64,000 nt of DNA from Streptomyces sp. NBC_00414. Lineage in GTDB: Bacteria > Actinomycetota > Actinomycetes > Streptomycetales > Streptomycetaceae. The stretch spans positions 5,766,001 through 5,830,000 of the forward strand of contig NZ_CP107935.1 of assembly GCF_036038375.1 (NCBI RefSeq), read 5' to 3'. The position numbers and the translations under genes are program-made. Shown here piece by piece: positions 26,199 through 34,389 of this stretch. Position 1 is the first letter of the stretch, and the number at the start of each line of letters is the position of its first letter. Below the pieces are notes generated by a model. It ran no database searches, was not told the origin of the DNA, and saw nothing but the letters and a program-made list of their open reading frames with translations.

Positions 26199-27191
26199 AT
26201 GACCACCGCCCTGCTGAGCACCGCCGACGAACTGCACGCGCGCGTACGCACCGGGCGCCGCGCCGTCGTCATGACGATGGGCGCCCTGCACGAGGGCCAC
26301 GCGACCCTGATCCGTACCGCCCGGGAGATCGCGGGCGGCGCCGGCGAGGTCGTCGTCACCGTCTTCGTGAACCCTCTCCAGTTCGGCGCGGGCGAGGACC
26401 TCGACCGTTACCCGCGCACCCTGGACGCCGACATCAAGATCGCCGAACAGGCGGGCGCGGACGTCGTGTTCGCCCCTTCCGTGGACGAGGTCTACCCGGG
26501 CGGCGAACCCCAGGTGCGCATCAGCGCGGGACCCATGGGGGAGCGGCTCGAAGGCGCGACGCGGCCCGGGCACTTCGACGGCATGCTCACCGTCGTCGCC
26601 AAGATGCTGCACCTCACCGGGCCCGACGTGGCGCTGTTCGGGCAGAAGGACGCCCAGCAGCTCGCCCTGATCCGCCGCATGGTGCGCGACCTGAACTTCG
26701 GCATGGAGATCGTCGGAGTCCCGACGGTGCGCGAGGCCGACGGGCTCGCCCTGTCCAGCCGCAACCGCTTCCTCTCGGCCGTGGAGCGCCGCACCGCGCT
26801 CGCCCTCTCCCAGGCCCTGTTCGCGGGCAGCGACCGGCACGCCGCCCAGGAGGCCCTGTGCGCGCGGGCCCGCGAAGTGCCCGCCACGCACGCGCGCGCC
26901 GACGCCCTCAGCGCCATCGGCGAGTCCCGCGCCGCCGCCGACACGCACGCCGTCGCCAAGGCGGCCCCCGGGGGCCCCGCCGCGGTCCGTGCCGCCGCCC
27001 GGCTGGTCCTCGACGACGCGGCCCGCCTCAGCCCCCCGCTCGCCCTGGACTACCTGGCACTGGTCGATCCGTCCGACTTCACCGAGATCCCGGACGGCCA
27101 CACCGGCGAGGCGGTCCTCGCCGTCGCCGCCCGGGTCGGGACGACCCGGCTGATCGACAACATTCCTCTGACCTTCGGAGCCGCCTCGTGA
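26199..27191 (+). CDS. panC: pantothenate synthetase
   Basis: 330 aa. It joins pantoate and beta-alanine using ATP. The nucleotidyl-transferase signature MTMGALHEGHATLI near residue 26 includes the HxGH motif. VTVFVNPLQFG, FGQKDAQQLALIRRMV and the VPTVREADGLALSSRN loop (the KMSKS-equivalent region) are all present. Compared with typical enzymes of about 280-310 aa, it has a slightly longer Ala-rich segment near residues 225-265. ATG 26199 has GGAG 8 nt upstream. The stop overlaps the nadB GTG. Confidence 0.95.
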   Translation: MTTALLSTADELHARVRTGRRAVVMTMGALHEGHATLIRTAREIAGGAGEVVVTVFVNPLQFGAGEDLDRYPRTLDADIKIAEQAGADVVFAPSVDEVYPGGEPQVRISAGPMGERLEGATRPGHFDGMLTVVAKMLHLTGPDVALFGQKDAQQLALIRRMVRDLNFGMEIVGVPTVREADGLALSSRNRFLSAVERRTALALSQALFAGSDRHAAQEALCARAREVPATHARADALSAIGESRAAADTHAVAKAAPGGPAAVRAAARLVLDDAARLSPPLALDYLALVDPSDFTEIPDGHTGEAVLAVAARVGTTRLIDNIPLTFGAAS

Positions 27192-29002
27192 CCAGCACAG
27201 GCATACGTCTGCACGCGCCCGCACCCGGCTGGTCCCTCGACGCCGACGTCGTGGTCGTCGGCTCCGGAGTCGCCGGACTCACCACCGCCCTGCGCTGCGA
27301 CGCCGCCGGACTGAGGACGGTCGTCGTCACGAAGGCCCGCCTCGACGACGGCTCCACCCGCTGGGCCCAGGGCGGGATAGCCGCGGCCCTGGGAGAGGGC
27401 GACACCCCGGAGCAGCACCTCGACGACACCCTGGTGGCGGGCGCCGGCCTGTGCGACGAGGAAGCAGTCCGCATCCTCGTCACCGAGGGCCCCGACGCCG
27501 TACGCCGCCTCATCGAGACCGGCGCCCACTTCGACGAGTCCGAAGCGGGCGACCTGGAGCTGACCCGCGAGGGCGGCCACCACCGCCGCCGCATCGCCCA
27601 CGCGGGCGGCGACGCCACCGGCGCCGAGATCTCCCGCGCCCTCGTCGAGGCGGTCCGCGCGCGCGGCCTGCGCACGGTCGAGAACGCGCTCGTCCTGGAC
27701 CTCCTCACGGACGCCAGCGGACACACGGCCGGTGTGACCCTGCACGTCATGGGAGAGGGCCAGCACGACGGCGTGGGAGCCGTCCACGCGCCCGCCGTGG
27801 TCCTCGCGACCGGCGGCATGGGCCAGGTCTTCTCCGCGACCACCAACCCGTCGGTGTCCACCGGCGACGGCGTGGCGCTGGCCCTGCGGGCGGGCGCCGA
27901 GGTGTCCGACCTCGAATTCGTGCAGTTCCACCCCACCGTGCTGTTCCTCGGCCCGGACGCGGAGGGCCAGCAGCCGCTGGTGTCCGAGGCGGTACGCGGT
28001 GAGGGCGCCCACCTCGTCGACGAGCACGGCGAGCGCTTCATGCTGGGGCAGCACGAGCTGGCCGAACTGGCGCCCCGGGACATCGTCGCCAAGGGCATCA
28101 CGCGGCGCATGCAGGAGCAGGGCGCCGAGCACATGTACCTGGACGCCCGGCACTTCGGGGCGCACATGTGGGAGCACCGCTTCCCGACGATCCTGGCCGC
28201 CTGCCGCGCCCACGGCATCGACCCGGTGACCGAGCCGATCCCGGTCGCCCCGGCCGCGCACTACGCCTCCGGAGGCGTCCGCACCGACTCCCGGGGCCGC
28301 ACGACCGTCCCCGGCCTGTACGCGTGCGGCGAGGTCGCCTGCACCGGCGTCCACGGCGCCAACCGGCTCGCCTCCAACTCCCTCCTGGAGGGACTCGTCT
28401 ACGCCGAGCGCATCGCGGCGGACATCGCGGACCGCCACGACGACGACCGTCGCGACGAGAACGGCCGCGACGAGAACCCTCACGGGGAGGACCGTCACGA
28501 CGGGAACCGCCCCCACGCGCGTGTGGAGGCGCCCCTCGCCCGGCCGGAGAAGCCCGACCACCCGCTGCTCGCCGCCGAGGCCCGGTTCGCGATCCAGCGG
28601 ATCATGACGGACGGCGCCGGCGTGCTGCGCTCGGCGATCTCCCTGGAGACCGCCGCCGACCGCCTCCAGCGGCTGCACACCGACGCCCGCGACGCCCTCG
28701 ACGAGAACGGCAAGACGGCCGAGCCGGGCGTGGACACCTGGGAGGCGACCAACCTCCTGTGCGTGGCCCGCGTCCTCGTGGCCGCCGCCCGCCTCCGGGA
28801 GGAGACCCGAGGCTGCCACTGGCGCGAGGACCGGGCCGAACGGGACGACGACTGGCGGCGCCACATCGTCGTACGGCTCAATCCCGACCGGACGCTCGCG
28901 GTACACACCACCGACACCCCAGACTTCCCCCCGACACTCCCTCGGGACCGCGACTCCGTTCGCACCGGGGGGACCCCCACGCCCAGCCCCCAGGAGCAGT
29001 GA
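27188..29002 (+). CDS. nadB: L-aspartate oxidase
   Basis: 604 aa FAD enzyme that oxidises L-aspartate to iminoaspartate in de novo NAD synthesis. FAD site VVVVGSGVAGLTTAL, STRWAQGG, the EFVQFHPT motif, the active-site block around SEAVRGEGAHL, and CGEVACTGVHGANRLASNSLLEGLVY are diagnostic. The length exceeds the usual 530-560 because of an Asp/Arg/His-rich insertion at about residues 415-445 between the FAD domain and the helical C-terminal domain, plus a Pro-rich tail. GTG 27188 overlaps the panC stop by 4 nt. nadA is not in this window. Confidence 0.95.
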   Translation: MTSTGIRLHAPAPGWSLDADVVVVGSGVAGLTTALRCDAAGLRTVVVTKARLDDGSTRWAQGGIAAALGEGDTPEQHLDDTLVAGAGLCDEEAVRILVTEGPDAVRRLIETGAHFDESEAGDLELTREGGHHRRRIAHAGGDATGAEISRALVEAVRARGLRTVENALVLDLLTDASGHTAGVTLHVMGEGQHDGVGAVHAPAVVLATGGMGQVFSATTNPSVSTGDGVALALRAGAEVSDLEFVQFHPTVLFLGPDAEGQQPLVSEAVRGEGAHLVDEHGERFMLGQHELAELAPRDIVAKGITRRMQEQGAEHMYLDARHFGAHMWEHRFPTILAACRAHGIDPVTEPIPVAPAAHYASGGVRTDSRGRTTVPGLYACGEVACTGVHGANRLASNSLLEGLVYAERIAADIADRHDDDRRDENGRDENPHGEDRHDGNRPHARVEAPLARPEKPDHPLLAAEARFAIQRIMTDGAGVLRSAISLETAADRLQRLHTDARDALDENGKTAEPGVDTWEATNLLCVARVLVAAARLREETRGCHWREDRAERDDDWRRHIVVRLNPDRTLAVHTTDTPDFPPTLPRDRDSVRTGGTPTPSPQEQ

Positions 29003-29007
29003 CAGAA

Positions 29008-30015
29008 GTGAGCACCCCGGACCTTCCCCTCCTCGACGGCGGTGGCTGCGGCGACGGCTGCGGCTGCGGCGAGTACAGCGCCGAAGACGCCGAGTACGCC
29101 GAGTGCGGGCTCGACCCCGCCCTCGCACAGCTTCTCGCCGACGCCGGGCTCGACCCCGTCGAGGTCGAGGACATCGCGCACCTGGCCATCGAGGAGGACC
29201 TCGACCACGGCGTGGACGTGACGACGGTCGCGACCATCCCCGAGGAGGCCGTCTCCACCGCCGACTTCACCGCCCGCGAGGCCGGCGTCGTCGCGGGCCT
29301 GCGGATCGCCGAGGCGGTCGTCTCCGTGGTCTGCACCGACGAGTTCGAGGTCGAGCGGCACGTCGAGGACGGCGACCGCGTCGAGGCCGGTCAGCGGCTC
29401 CTGAGCGTCACGACCCGCACCCGGGACCTGCTGACGGCCGAGCGCAGCGCGCTGAACCTCCTGTGCCGCCTCTCCGGCATCGCGACGGCCACGCGCGCGT
29501 GGGCGGACGCCCTGGAGGGCACCGGCGCGCGCGTACGGGACACCCGCAAGACGACACCCGGGCTGCGCTCCCTGGAGAAGTTCGCGGTCCGCACCGGCGG
29601 CGGTGTCAACCACCGCATGTCCCTCTCGGACGCGGCTCTCGTCAAGGACAACCACGTGATCGCCGCGGGCGGTGTCGCCCAGGCCTTCAAGGCCGTCCGG
29701 GAGACCTTCCCCGACGTGCCGATCGAGGTCGAGGTCGACACCCTGGACCAGCTGCGCGAGGTCCTGGAGGCGGGCGCCGACCTGATCCTCCTGGACAACT
29801 TCACGCCCGCCGAGTGCGAGAAGGCGGCGGCCCTGGTGGGCGGCCGCGCACTCCTGGAGGCCTCGGGCCGGCTCACCCTGGACACCGCGGCGACGTACGC
29901 GAGGACGGGCGTCGACTTCCTCGCGGTGGGCGCCCTCACGCACTCCGCGCCCATCCTGGACATCGGCCTCGACCTGCGCGACGCCGCCGAAGCGTCCACG
30001 AGCGAGGCTGAGTAG
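29008..30015 (+). CDS. nadC: nicotinate-nucleotide pyrophosphorylase (quinolinate phosphoribosyltransferase)
   Basis: 335 aa. It converts quinolinate and PRPP to nicotinate mononucleotide. RDTRKTTPGLRSLEKFAV, GGGVNHRMSLSDAALVKDNH and the barrel strands LILLDNF and LEASGRL are typical. The N-terminus carries about 45 extra residues with a Cys cluster (Cys14, 18, 20 and 33) not needed for the reaction. GTG 29008 was preferred because AGGAG lies 11 nt upstream; GTG 28999 overlapping the nadB stop is the alternative. coaX follows after 2 nt. Confidence 0.95.
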   Translation: MSTPDLPLLDGGGCGDGCGCGEYSAEDAEYAECGLDPALAQLLADAGLDPVEVEDIAHLAIEEDLDHGVDVTTVATIPEEAVSTADFTAREAGVVAGLRIAEAVVSVVCTDEFEVERHVEDGDRVEAGQRLLSVTTRTRDLLTAERSALNLLCRLSGIATATRAWADALEGTGARVRDTRKTTPGLRSLEKFAVRTGGGVNHRMSLSDAALVKDNHVIAAGGVAQAFKAVRETFPDVPIEVEVDTLDQLREVLEAGADLILLDNFTPAECEKAAALVGGRALLEASGRLTLDTAATYARTGVDFLAVGALTHSAPILDIGLDLRDAAEASTSEAE

Positions 30016-30017
30016 GC

Positions 30018-30815
30018 ATGCTGCTCACGATCGACGTCGGCAACACGCACACCGTCCTCGGGCTCTTCGACGGCGAGGACATCGTCGAGCACTGGCGCAT
30101 CTCCACCGACGCGCGCCGCACCGCGGACGAACTGGCCGTGCTCCTGCAGGGCCTGATGGGCATGCACCCGCTCCTCGGTGACGAGCTGGGCGACGGCATC
30201 GACGGCATCGCGATCTGCTCGACCGTCCCCTCGGTCCTGCACGAGCTGCGCGAGGTGACCCGCCGCTACTACGGCGACGTACCCGCCGTCCTCGTCGAAC
30301 CGGGTATCAAGACGGGCGTCCCGATCCTGATGGACAACCCCAAGGAGGTCGGCGCCGACCGCATCATCAACGCGGTCGCGGCCGTCGAGCTCTACGGCGG
30401 ACCGGCCATCGTCGTCGACTTCGGCACGGCGACGACCTTCGACGCGGTCTCCGCGCGCGGGGAGTACGCCGGCGGTGTCATCGCGCCCGGCATCGAGATC
30501 TCCGTCGAGGCGCTCGGCGTCAAGGGCGCCCAGCTCCGCAAGATCGAGATCGCCCGGCCCCGCACGGTCATCGGCAAGAACACCGTCGAGGCCATGCAGT
30601 CCGGCATCATCTACGGCTTCGCCGGCCAGGTCGACGGGGTCGTCAACCGCATGGCCCGCGAACTCGCCGAGGACCCGGACGACGTCACGGTCATCGCGAC
30701 GGGTGGGCTGGCGCCGATGGTGCTCGGCGAGGCGTCGGTGATCGACGAGCACGAGCCGTGGCTGACGCTCATCGGGCTGCGGCTGGTCTATGAACGCAAC
30801 GTCTCCCGCACGTAG
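30018..30815 (+). CDS. coaX: type III pantothenate kinase
   Basis: 265 aa. It phosphorylates pantothenate, the first step to CoA, in an ATP-dependent way insensitive to CoA feedback. The ASKHA-fold phosphate motifs are LTIDVGNTHTVLGLF at the N-terminus, DFGTATTFDAV and GGVIAPGIEIS. The pantothenate-binding GADRIINAVAA block is also present. It starts 2 nt after nadC and closes the DUF2520-panC-nadB-nadC-coaX run. Repeats follow the stop. Confidence 0.95.
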   Translation: MLLTIDVGNTHTVLGLFDGEDIVEHWRISTDARRTADELAVLLQGLMGMHPLLGDELGDGIDGIAICSTVPSVLHELREVTRRYYGDVPAVLVEPGIKTGVPILMDNPKEVGADRIINAVAAVELYGGPAIVVDFGTATTFDAVSARGEYAGGVIAPGIEISVEALGVKGAQLRKIEIARPRTVIGKNTVEAMQSGIIYGFAGQVDGVVNRMARELAEDPDDVTVIATGGLAPMVLGEASVIDEHEPWLTLIGLRLVYERNVSRT

Positions 30816-31190
30816 GCGCTCCGCTCTGGGTGGCTGTTCGTAGGTGACCGTGAGCGGGCGGGTGCGGGTCCGCTGCGGCTGGTCGCGCAGTTCCTCGCGC
30901 CCCTGGGTGGGTGGAGTGCGGGGCTGTGTGTTGTCTGCGGGTCCGTTGGGGCCGGTCGCGCCGTTCCCCGCGCCCCTGGGGGGGGTGAGGGCCGGGGCCG
31001 ATGCGTCGTCCGCGGCCGACCACGATGAACCCGCACCCGCCTGCTCACCCGCCGCCCCACCCCCCAGGGGCGCGGGGAACGGCGCAGTCGGTCACGGGGC
31101 CCCGGCGGCGCTCCGACGCGTTGGGGCGGAGCCACGCCACGGCGTGGTCGGTCGGTGGGTTTTGTCTGATTAGCGCGTATCGTCGCGATC
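30816..31190. other. 375-nt gap with three dispersed-repeat copies
   Basis: Two + oriented copies of the dispersed repeat (about 30879-30907 and 30953-30980), each preceded by GGGTCCG(C/T)T, and one - oriented copy (31065-31091) can pair with each other into long GC-rich stems. The region follows coaX and probably terminates it. No coding frame is convincing. The AT-richer TTTTGTCTGATTAGCG near 31160 may be part of the promoter of the next gene. Confidence 0.65.
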
Positions 31191-31817
31191 ATGCCCACGC
31201 CCTATGGATCCCGCGGCGGCATGGCGTTCGGTACGGAGGAGCTGCGTGTGCTCCGACGTGCGCTCGCTCTCGCCCTTCACCCCGGCCCCGCCCCGGCCCG
31301 GGACGTCCAGGACTGCCTCCGCCTGGCGGAGAGCGTCGACGAGGCGACCCGCGAGGGCGCCCGGCTGCGCGCCTTCCTGCTGGCCGACCTCGCCCGCTAC
31401 CGCGCCGCACTGCCGGGGACGGCGGCCGGCTATCTGACGCTCCTGGAGGAGGCCCTCGGCGCCGGCCACCACCCGGTCCCGGACGACATGACCGCCCTGC
31501 GCGCCCTGCGCGGCAACCCCGTCGCGGCCGCCCTCCTCGACCGCTGCCTCACGCTCGCGGAGCAGGACGTGCGCGAGCGCCTCGCCCGCCACTCGGTCCC
31601 GGCCTCGCGCACCGGTGTCCGTACGCGCCTGACGGCCCTCCCCGGCGGCAAGCCCGCCGAGCGGCCCGCCGGCGATCCGGCCACCCGGCCCGCCCCGCAG
31701 AACCCGCGCCGCGACCGCCCCGTCCCGACCCCGGGCGAGGTCTTCCCCCCGAGGCGCAAACCGGCCGCCCCGCCCGCCAACCCCGAGAGCCCCCCTCGGC
31801 AGCTCGCCGCCGTGTAG
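31191..31817 (+). CDS. conserved protein of unknown function
   Basis: 208 aa. The first 150 residues are helical and Ala/Leu/Arg-rich (EELRVLRRALALAL, DVQDCLRLAESVDEATREGAR, YLTLLEEALGAGHHPVPDD). The last 55 are Pro/Arg-rich and probably disordered. There is no signal peptide or membrane segment. ATG 31191 was chosen; no strong Shine-Dalgarno is visible. Codon use is that of a real high-GC gene. No family recognised. Confidence 0.7.
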   Translation: MPTPYGSRGGMAFGTEELRVLRRALALALHPGPAPARDVQDCLRLAESVDEATREGARLRAFLLADLARYRAALPGTAAGYLTLLEEALGAGHHPVPDDMTALRALRGNPVAAALLDRCLTLAEQDVRERLARHSVPASRTGVRTRLTALPGGKPAERPAGDPATRPAPQNPRRDRPVPTPGEVFPPRRKPAAPPANPESPPRQLAAV

Positions 31818-31877
31818 GACCGGCGGTTCGTGACCCCGATCCCCGCGCGGCCCCGGGCCCTGGCTACTCTGGACGGC

Positions 31878-32057
31878 ATGGAATACGTCTCCGCGCTCGT
31901 GCCCCCGGTAGTGATGGCCGTGTTCTTCATCGGTCTGATCGTGACGATCGTGAAGACCCAGGGCGGTGCCAACAAGGCCAAGGAGGACGCCGTCGTCGAC
32001 GCGGTCCTCGCCCGTGCCGAGCACACCCGCCAGACCCCCCGCGACACCGAGGCCTGA
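31878..32057 (+). CDS. small single-pass membrane protein
   Basis: 59 aa. One hydrophobic helix (about residues 5-25, ALVPPVVMAVFFIGLIVTIV) is followed by a charged cytoplasmic tail (KEDAVVDAVLARAEHTRQ). ATG 31878 lies 9 nt after a TACTCT hexamer that resembles a -10 element, so a very short leader is possible. A strong intrinsic terminator follows 28 nt after the stop, which supports an independently transcribed gene. Function unknown. Confidence 0.7.
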   Translation: MEYVSALVPPVVMAVFFIGLIVTIVKTQGGANKAKEDAVVDAVLARAEHTRQTPRDTEA

Positions 32058-32085
32058 GCACCGCTCGGGCAGCGCTTCGCGGCAC

Positions 32086-32126
32086 GGCGTACGACTCATC
32101 AGCTTTTCGAGTCGTACGCCCTTTTT
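32086..32126 (+). terminator. intrinsic terminator
   Basis: A perfect 12-bp stem (32086-32097 with 32109-32120, GGCGTACGACTC/GAGTCGTACGCC) with an 11-nt loop is followed directly by CTTTTT. This is the most textbook Rho-independent terminator on the + strand of the window. It insulates the BlaI-type gene from the small membrane protein gene. Confidence 0.92.
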
Positions 32127-32193
32127 GTTGCTGTTTGTCGGCCAAAGCCACGTCCACCACGTGATCGGCGACATCTCCCCCTATTGTTCTGCT

Positions 32194-32622
32194 GTGCCTC
32201 GCCCATTGGGAGAACTCGAAGACTCGGTCATGACGCGGGTGTGGAAGTGGAACCGCCCGGTGACCGTACGAGAAGTCCTGGAAGACCTTCAGCAGGAGCG
32301 GTCCATCGCCTACACCACGGTGATGACCGTTTTGGACAATCTCCATCAGAAGGGCTGGGTGCGTCGTGAGGCGGAAGGCCGGGCCTATCGATATGAGGCG
32401 GTCTCCACCCGCGCCGCCTACTCGGCGGCACTCATGAACGACGCCTGGACCCAGAGCGACAACCCGACCGCCGCTCTCGTCGCCTTCTTCGGCATGATGT
32501 CCCCGGAACAGCGCGAAGCGCTGCGCGATGCCGTGCGTATCGTCCAAGGGCCGGAAACGCCCCCCGTACAGAACACGGCAGGCGAGAACCCCGCCGCCGC
32601 AGAGGGCGCGACCGGGGGATAG
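32194..32622 (+). CDS. BlaI/MecI/CopY-family transcriptional repressor
   Basis: 142 aa winged-helix repressor: PLGELEDSVMTRVWKWNRPVTVREVLEDL, then the recognition helix region SIAYTTVMTVLDNLHQKGWV and the wing RREAEGRAYRYEAV, followed by a short dimerisation region. The GTG at 32194 starts at the family's usual position. Characterised relatives are released by proteolysis or metal from a partner such as BlaR1, but no BlaR-type gene is adjacent. It may form a unit with the downstream acetyltransferase, 9 nt away. Confidence 0.88.
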   Translation: MPRPLGELEDSVMTRVWKWNRPVTVREVLEDLQQERSIAYTTVMTVLDNLHQKGWVRREAEGRAYRYEAVSTRAAYSAALMNDAWTQSDNPTAALVAFFGMMSPEQREALRDAVRIVQGPETPPVQNTAGENPAAAEGATGG

Positions 32623-32631
32623 CGTCCGCTC

Positions 32632-33171
32632 ATGCCAGCAGAGCTACCCGAAGTCAGTACTAATGCCCTCACTGTCCGCCGGGCCAGGACCGGTGATGTA
32701 CCGGCGGTTCGCGCCCTCCTCGACTCGTACGTCCGCGGCCGCATCCTGCTCGACAAAGCGACGGTCACGCTTTACGAGGACATCCAGGAGTTCTGGGTGG
32801 CGGAACGCGGCACCGGTTCGAGTTCGGAGGTCGTCGGCTGCGGCGCTCTCCACGTCATGTGGGAAGACCTCGCGGAAGTACGCACTCTCGCCGTGAACCC
32901 CGTGATGAAGGGTGCCGGTGTGGGCCATCAGTTGCTGGGGAAGTTGCTGGAGACCGCCCGCTGGCTCGGTGTTCGCCGCGTATTCTGCCTGACCTTCGAA
33001 GTCGACTTCTTCGCGAAGCACGGCTTCGTGGAGATCGGTGAGACGCCTGTTGACACCGATGTCTACGCCGAGCTGTTGCGTTCCTATGACGAGGGCGTGG
33101 CCGAGTTCCTGGGGCTCGAACGAGTGAAACCGAACACCTTGGGCAACAGCCGGATGCTTCTGCATCTGTGA
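32632..33171 (+). CDS. amino-acid N-acetyltransferase, short ArgA-like GNAT
   Basis: 179 aa. GNAT fold with VRRARTGDVPAVRALLDSYV, then the acetyl-CoA loop region AVNPVMKGAGVGHQLLGKLL and FCLTFEVDFFAKHGFVEI. It resembles the short actinobacterial N-acetylglutamate synthase type (GNAT only, no kinase-like domain) that starts arginine synthesis. Activity on glutamate is inferred from family resemblance. ATG 32632 is 9 nt after the repressor stop. Confidence 0.82.
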   Translation: MPAELPEVSTNALTVRRARTGDVPAVRALLDSYVRGRILLDKATVTLYEDIQEFWVAERGTGSSSEVVGCGALHVMWEDLAEVRTLAVNPVMKGAGVGHQLLGKLLETARWLGVRRVFCLTFEVDFFAKHGFVEIGETPVDTDVYAELLRSYDEGVAEFLGLERVKPNTLGNSRMLLHL

Positions 33172-33347
33172 TCGCCTCCGCGTAATACTCCGGACATACC
33201 TCCGCCCCCGACCCGTCGGTCCATGCCCAGGGGCCCTATGTCCGAAACGCGCACGTTTCCGGTCTTCCCGGGTCTCGTCGGTCTCTCCCAGGGGTTTGTG
33301 TTTTCTCAGCAAAAGCGGTTTGCTTTCCGACGTACTGCAGTAGTGCA

Positions 33348-33353
33348 TATAAC
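33348..33353 (+). promoter_or_regulatory. putative -10 element of lsr2 in an AT-rich leader
   Basis: TATAAC at 33348-33353 has a weak -35 candidate TTTCCG (33324-33329, 18-bp spacer). The region from about 33295 to 33360 is clearly less GC-rich than its surroundings and holds a small inverted repeat (AGCAAA/TTTGCT, around 33308-33324). Lsr2 binds AT-rich DNA, so this may also be its own binding site. Confidence 0.45.
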
Positions 33354-33421
33354 AGGGGACACGAAACTGCGGCAGCTGCCGTGGATCCTCGGCCCTGAAG
33401 ATATCGATGAAAGGAAATCCG

Positions 33422-33757
33422 GTGGCACAGAAGGTTCAGGTCCTTCTTGTCGATGACCTCGACGGCGGCGAGGCGGACGAGACCGTGACGTTCGCGTTGG
33501 ACGGCAAGACGTACGAGATCGATCTCACGACTGCCAATGCGGACAAGCTCCGTGGACTTCTTGAGCCGTACGTCAAGGGCGGTCGTCGTACCGGAGGCCG
33601 TGCCTCGGGTGGCCGTGGAAAGGCGCGCGCCGCTTCGGGTGGCAGCCAGGACACCGCGCAGATCCGTGCCTGGGCGAAGGAGAACGGTTACGAGGTCAAT
33701 GACCGTGGCCGCGTTCCGGCGTCCATTCGCGAGGCCTACGAGAAGGCCAACGGCTGA
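33422..33757 (+). CDS. lsr2: nucleoid-associated xenogeneic silencer Lsr2
   Basis: 111 aa. The N-terminal dimerisation domain (AQKVQVLLVDDLDGGEADETV, then LDGKTYEIDLT) is joined by a basic Gly/Arg linker to the C-terminal DNA-binding domain (AQIRAWAKENGYEVNDRGRVPASI), whose RGR hook enters the minor groove of AT-rich DNA. It silences AT-rich and specialised-metabolite genes in Streptomyces. GTG 33422 has AAAGGAA upstream. The 3' end overlaps the convergent gene by 22 nt. Confidence 0.96.
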   Translation: MAQKVQVLLVDDLDGGEADETVTFALDGKTYEIDLTTANADKLRGLLEPYVKGGRRTGGRASGGRGKARAASGGSQDTAQIRAWAKENGYEVNDRGRVPASIREAYEKANG

Positions 33758-34389
33758 GCACAGCGACCGCGCAGCCGGATGCGATGGCACTCCGAAGCCA
33801 TCGTCTCCACGAGACGTACGAGATCGGGGGCGCCCCCACCGCCCCCGCCAAGAGCCGACAGGGTCGGCAGCGACGACTCGACCTCGCAGCCAGGCTCAGG
33901 GGGCCGCAGCCAGACGGCGGCCCCCTGCGAGCCGGCGGCACGCAGGTGACCCGCCTGACCCGCCCCACCCGGACCCTCCTCACCCGGTTCCGCCTCGCCG
34001 GGGCCGCCCCGCGTACCGCGGGCCAGGCCCGGCGGCAGTGGCGCCTCGACGCGCCCGCCCGAGCCGGTCGCCCCGATGTCCAGCGTGAGAGAGCCCCACT
34101 CCAGCCAGTCGAGGAGTCCCGGCAGCTCCTCCGCGCTCCCCGCGGCGACGAACAGCAGCATCCGGTCCGCCCGCACGGCCACCGGAGAGCCCGGCCGCAG
34201 ATGCCGCAGCGCCGCGTACCCCGCCTCCGCGGGCGCCTCCAGGACGTCGAAGCGCAATCCCGTCAGCAGGTCGACCGGGGTGCCGGGCACGGTCGCCCAT
34301 CCCAGTTCGTTCTCGTACCAGTGCCGGACCGTGCCGTCCGGACGGACCGCATCGGGCGGACGACGGGGAAAGGGGACCGTGGGGACCAT
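33736..34389 (-). CDS. conserved Streptomyces protein (SCO3374-like), function unknown
   Basis: 217 aa. The first 110 residues look folded: WYENELGWATVPGTPVDLLTGLRFDVLEAPAEAG, VRADRMLLFVAAGSAEELPGLLDWLEWG. This pattern recalls the N-terminal region of actinobacterial primase/polymerase-like proteins, but no catalytic acids can be assigned. A Gly-rich middle and a GGGGGGAPDLVRLVETMASECHRIRLRGR end follow. It is convergent with lsr2, sharing 22 nt of 3' end, so the two transcripts are antisense to each other there. ATG 34389 lacks a strong Shine-Dalgarno. Confidence 0.72.
   Translation of the reverse strand: MVPTVPFPRRPPDAVRPDGTVRHWYENELGWATVPGTPVDLLTGLRFDVLEAPAEAGYAALRHLRPGSPVAVRADRMLLFVAAGSAEELPGLLDWLEWGSLTLDIGATGSGGRVEAPLPPGLARGTRGGPGEAEPGEEGPGGAGQAGHLRAAGSQGAAVWLRPPEPGCEVESSLPTLSALGGGGGGAPDLVRLVETMASECHRIRLRGRCAQPLAFS

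Noticed and set aside
30816..31190. Transposon or IS remnant in repeat-rich gaps
   Set aside because: No transposase fragments, no terminal inverted repeats with target duplications; the repeats are short and dispersed.
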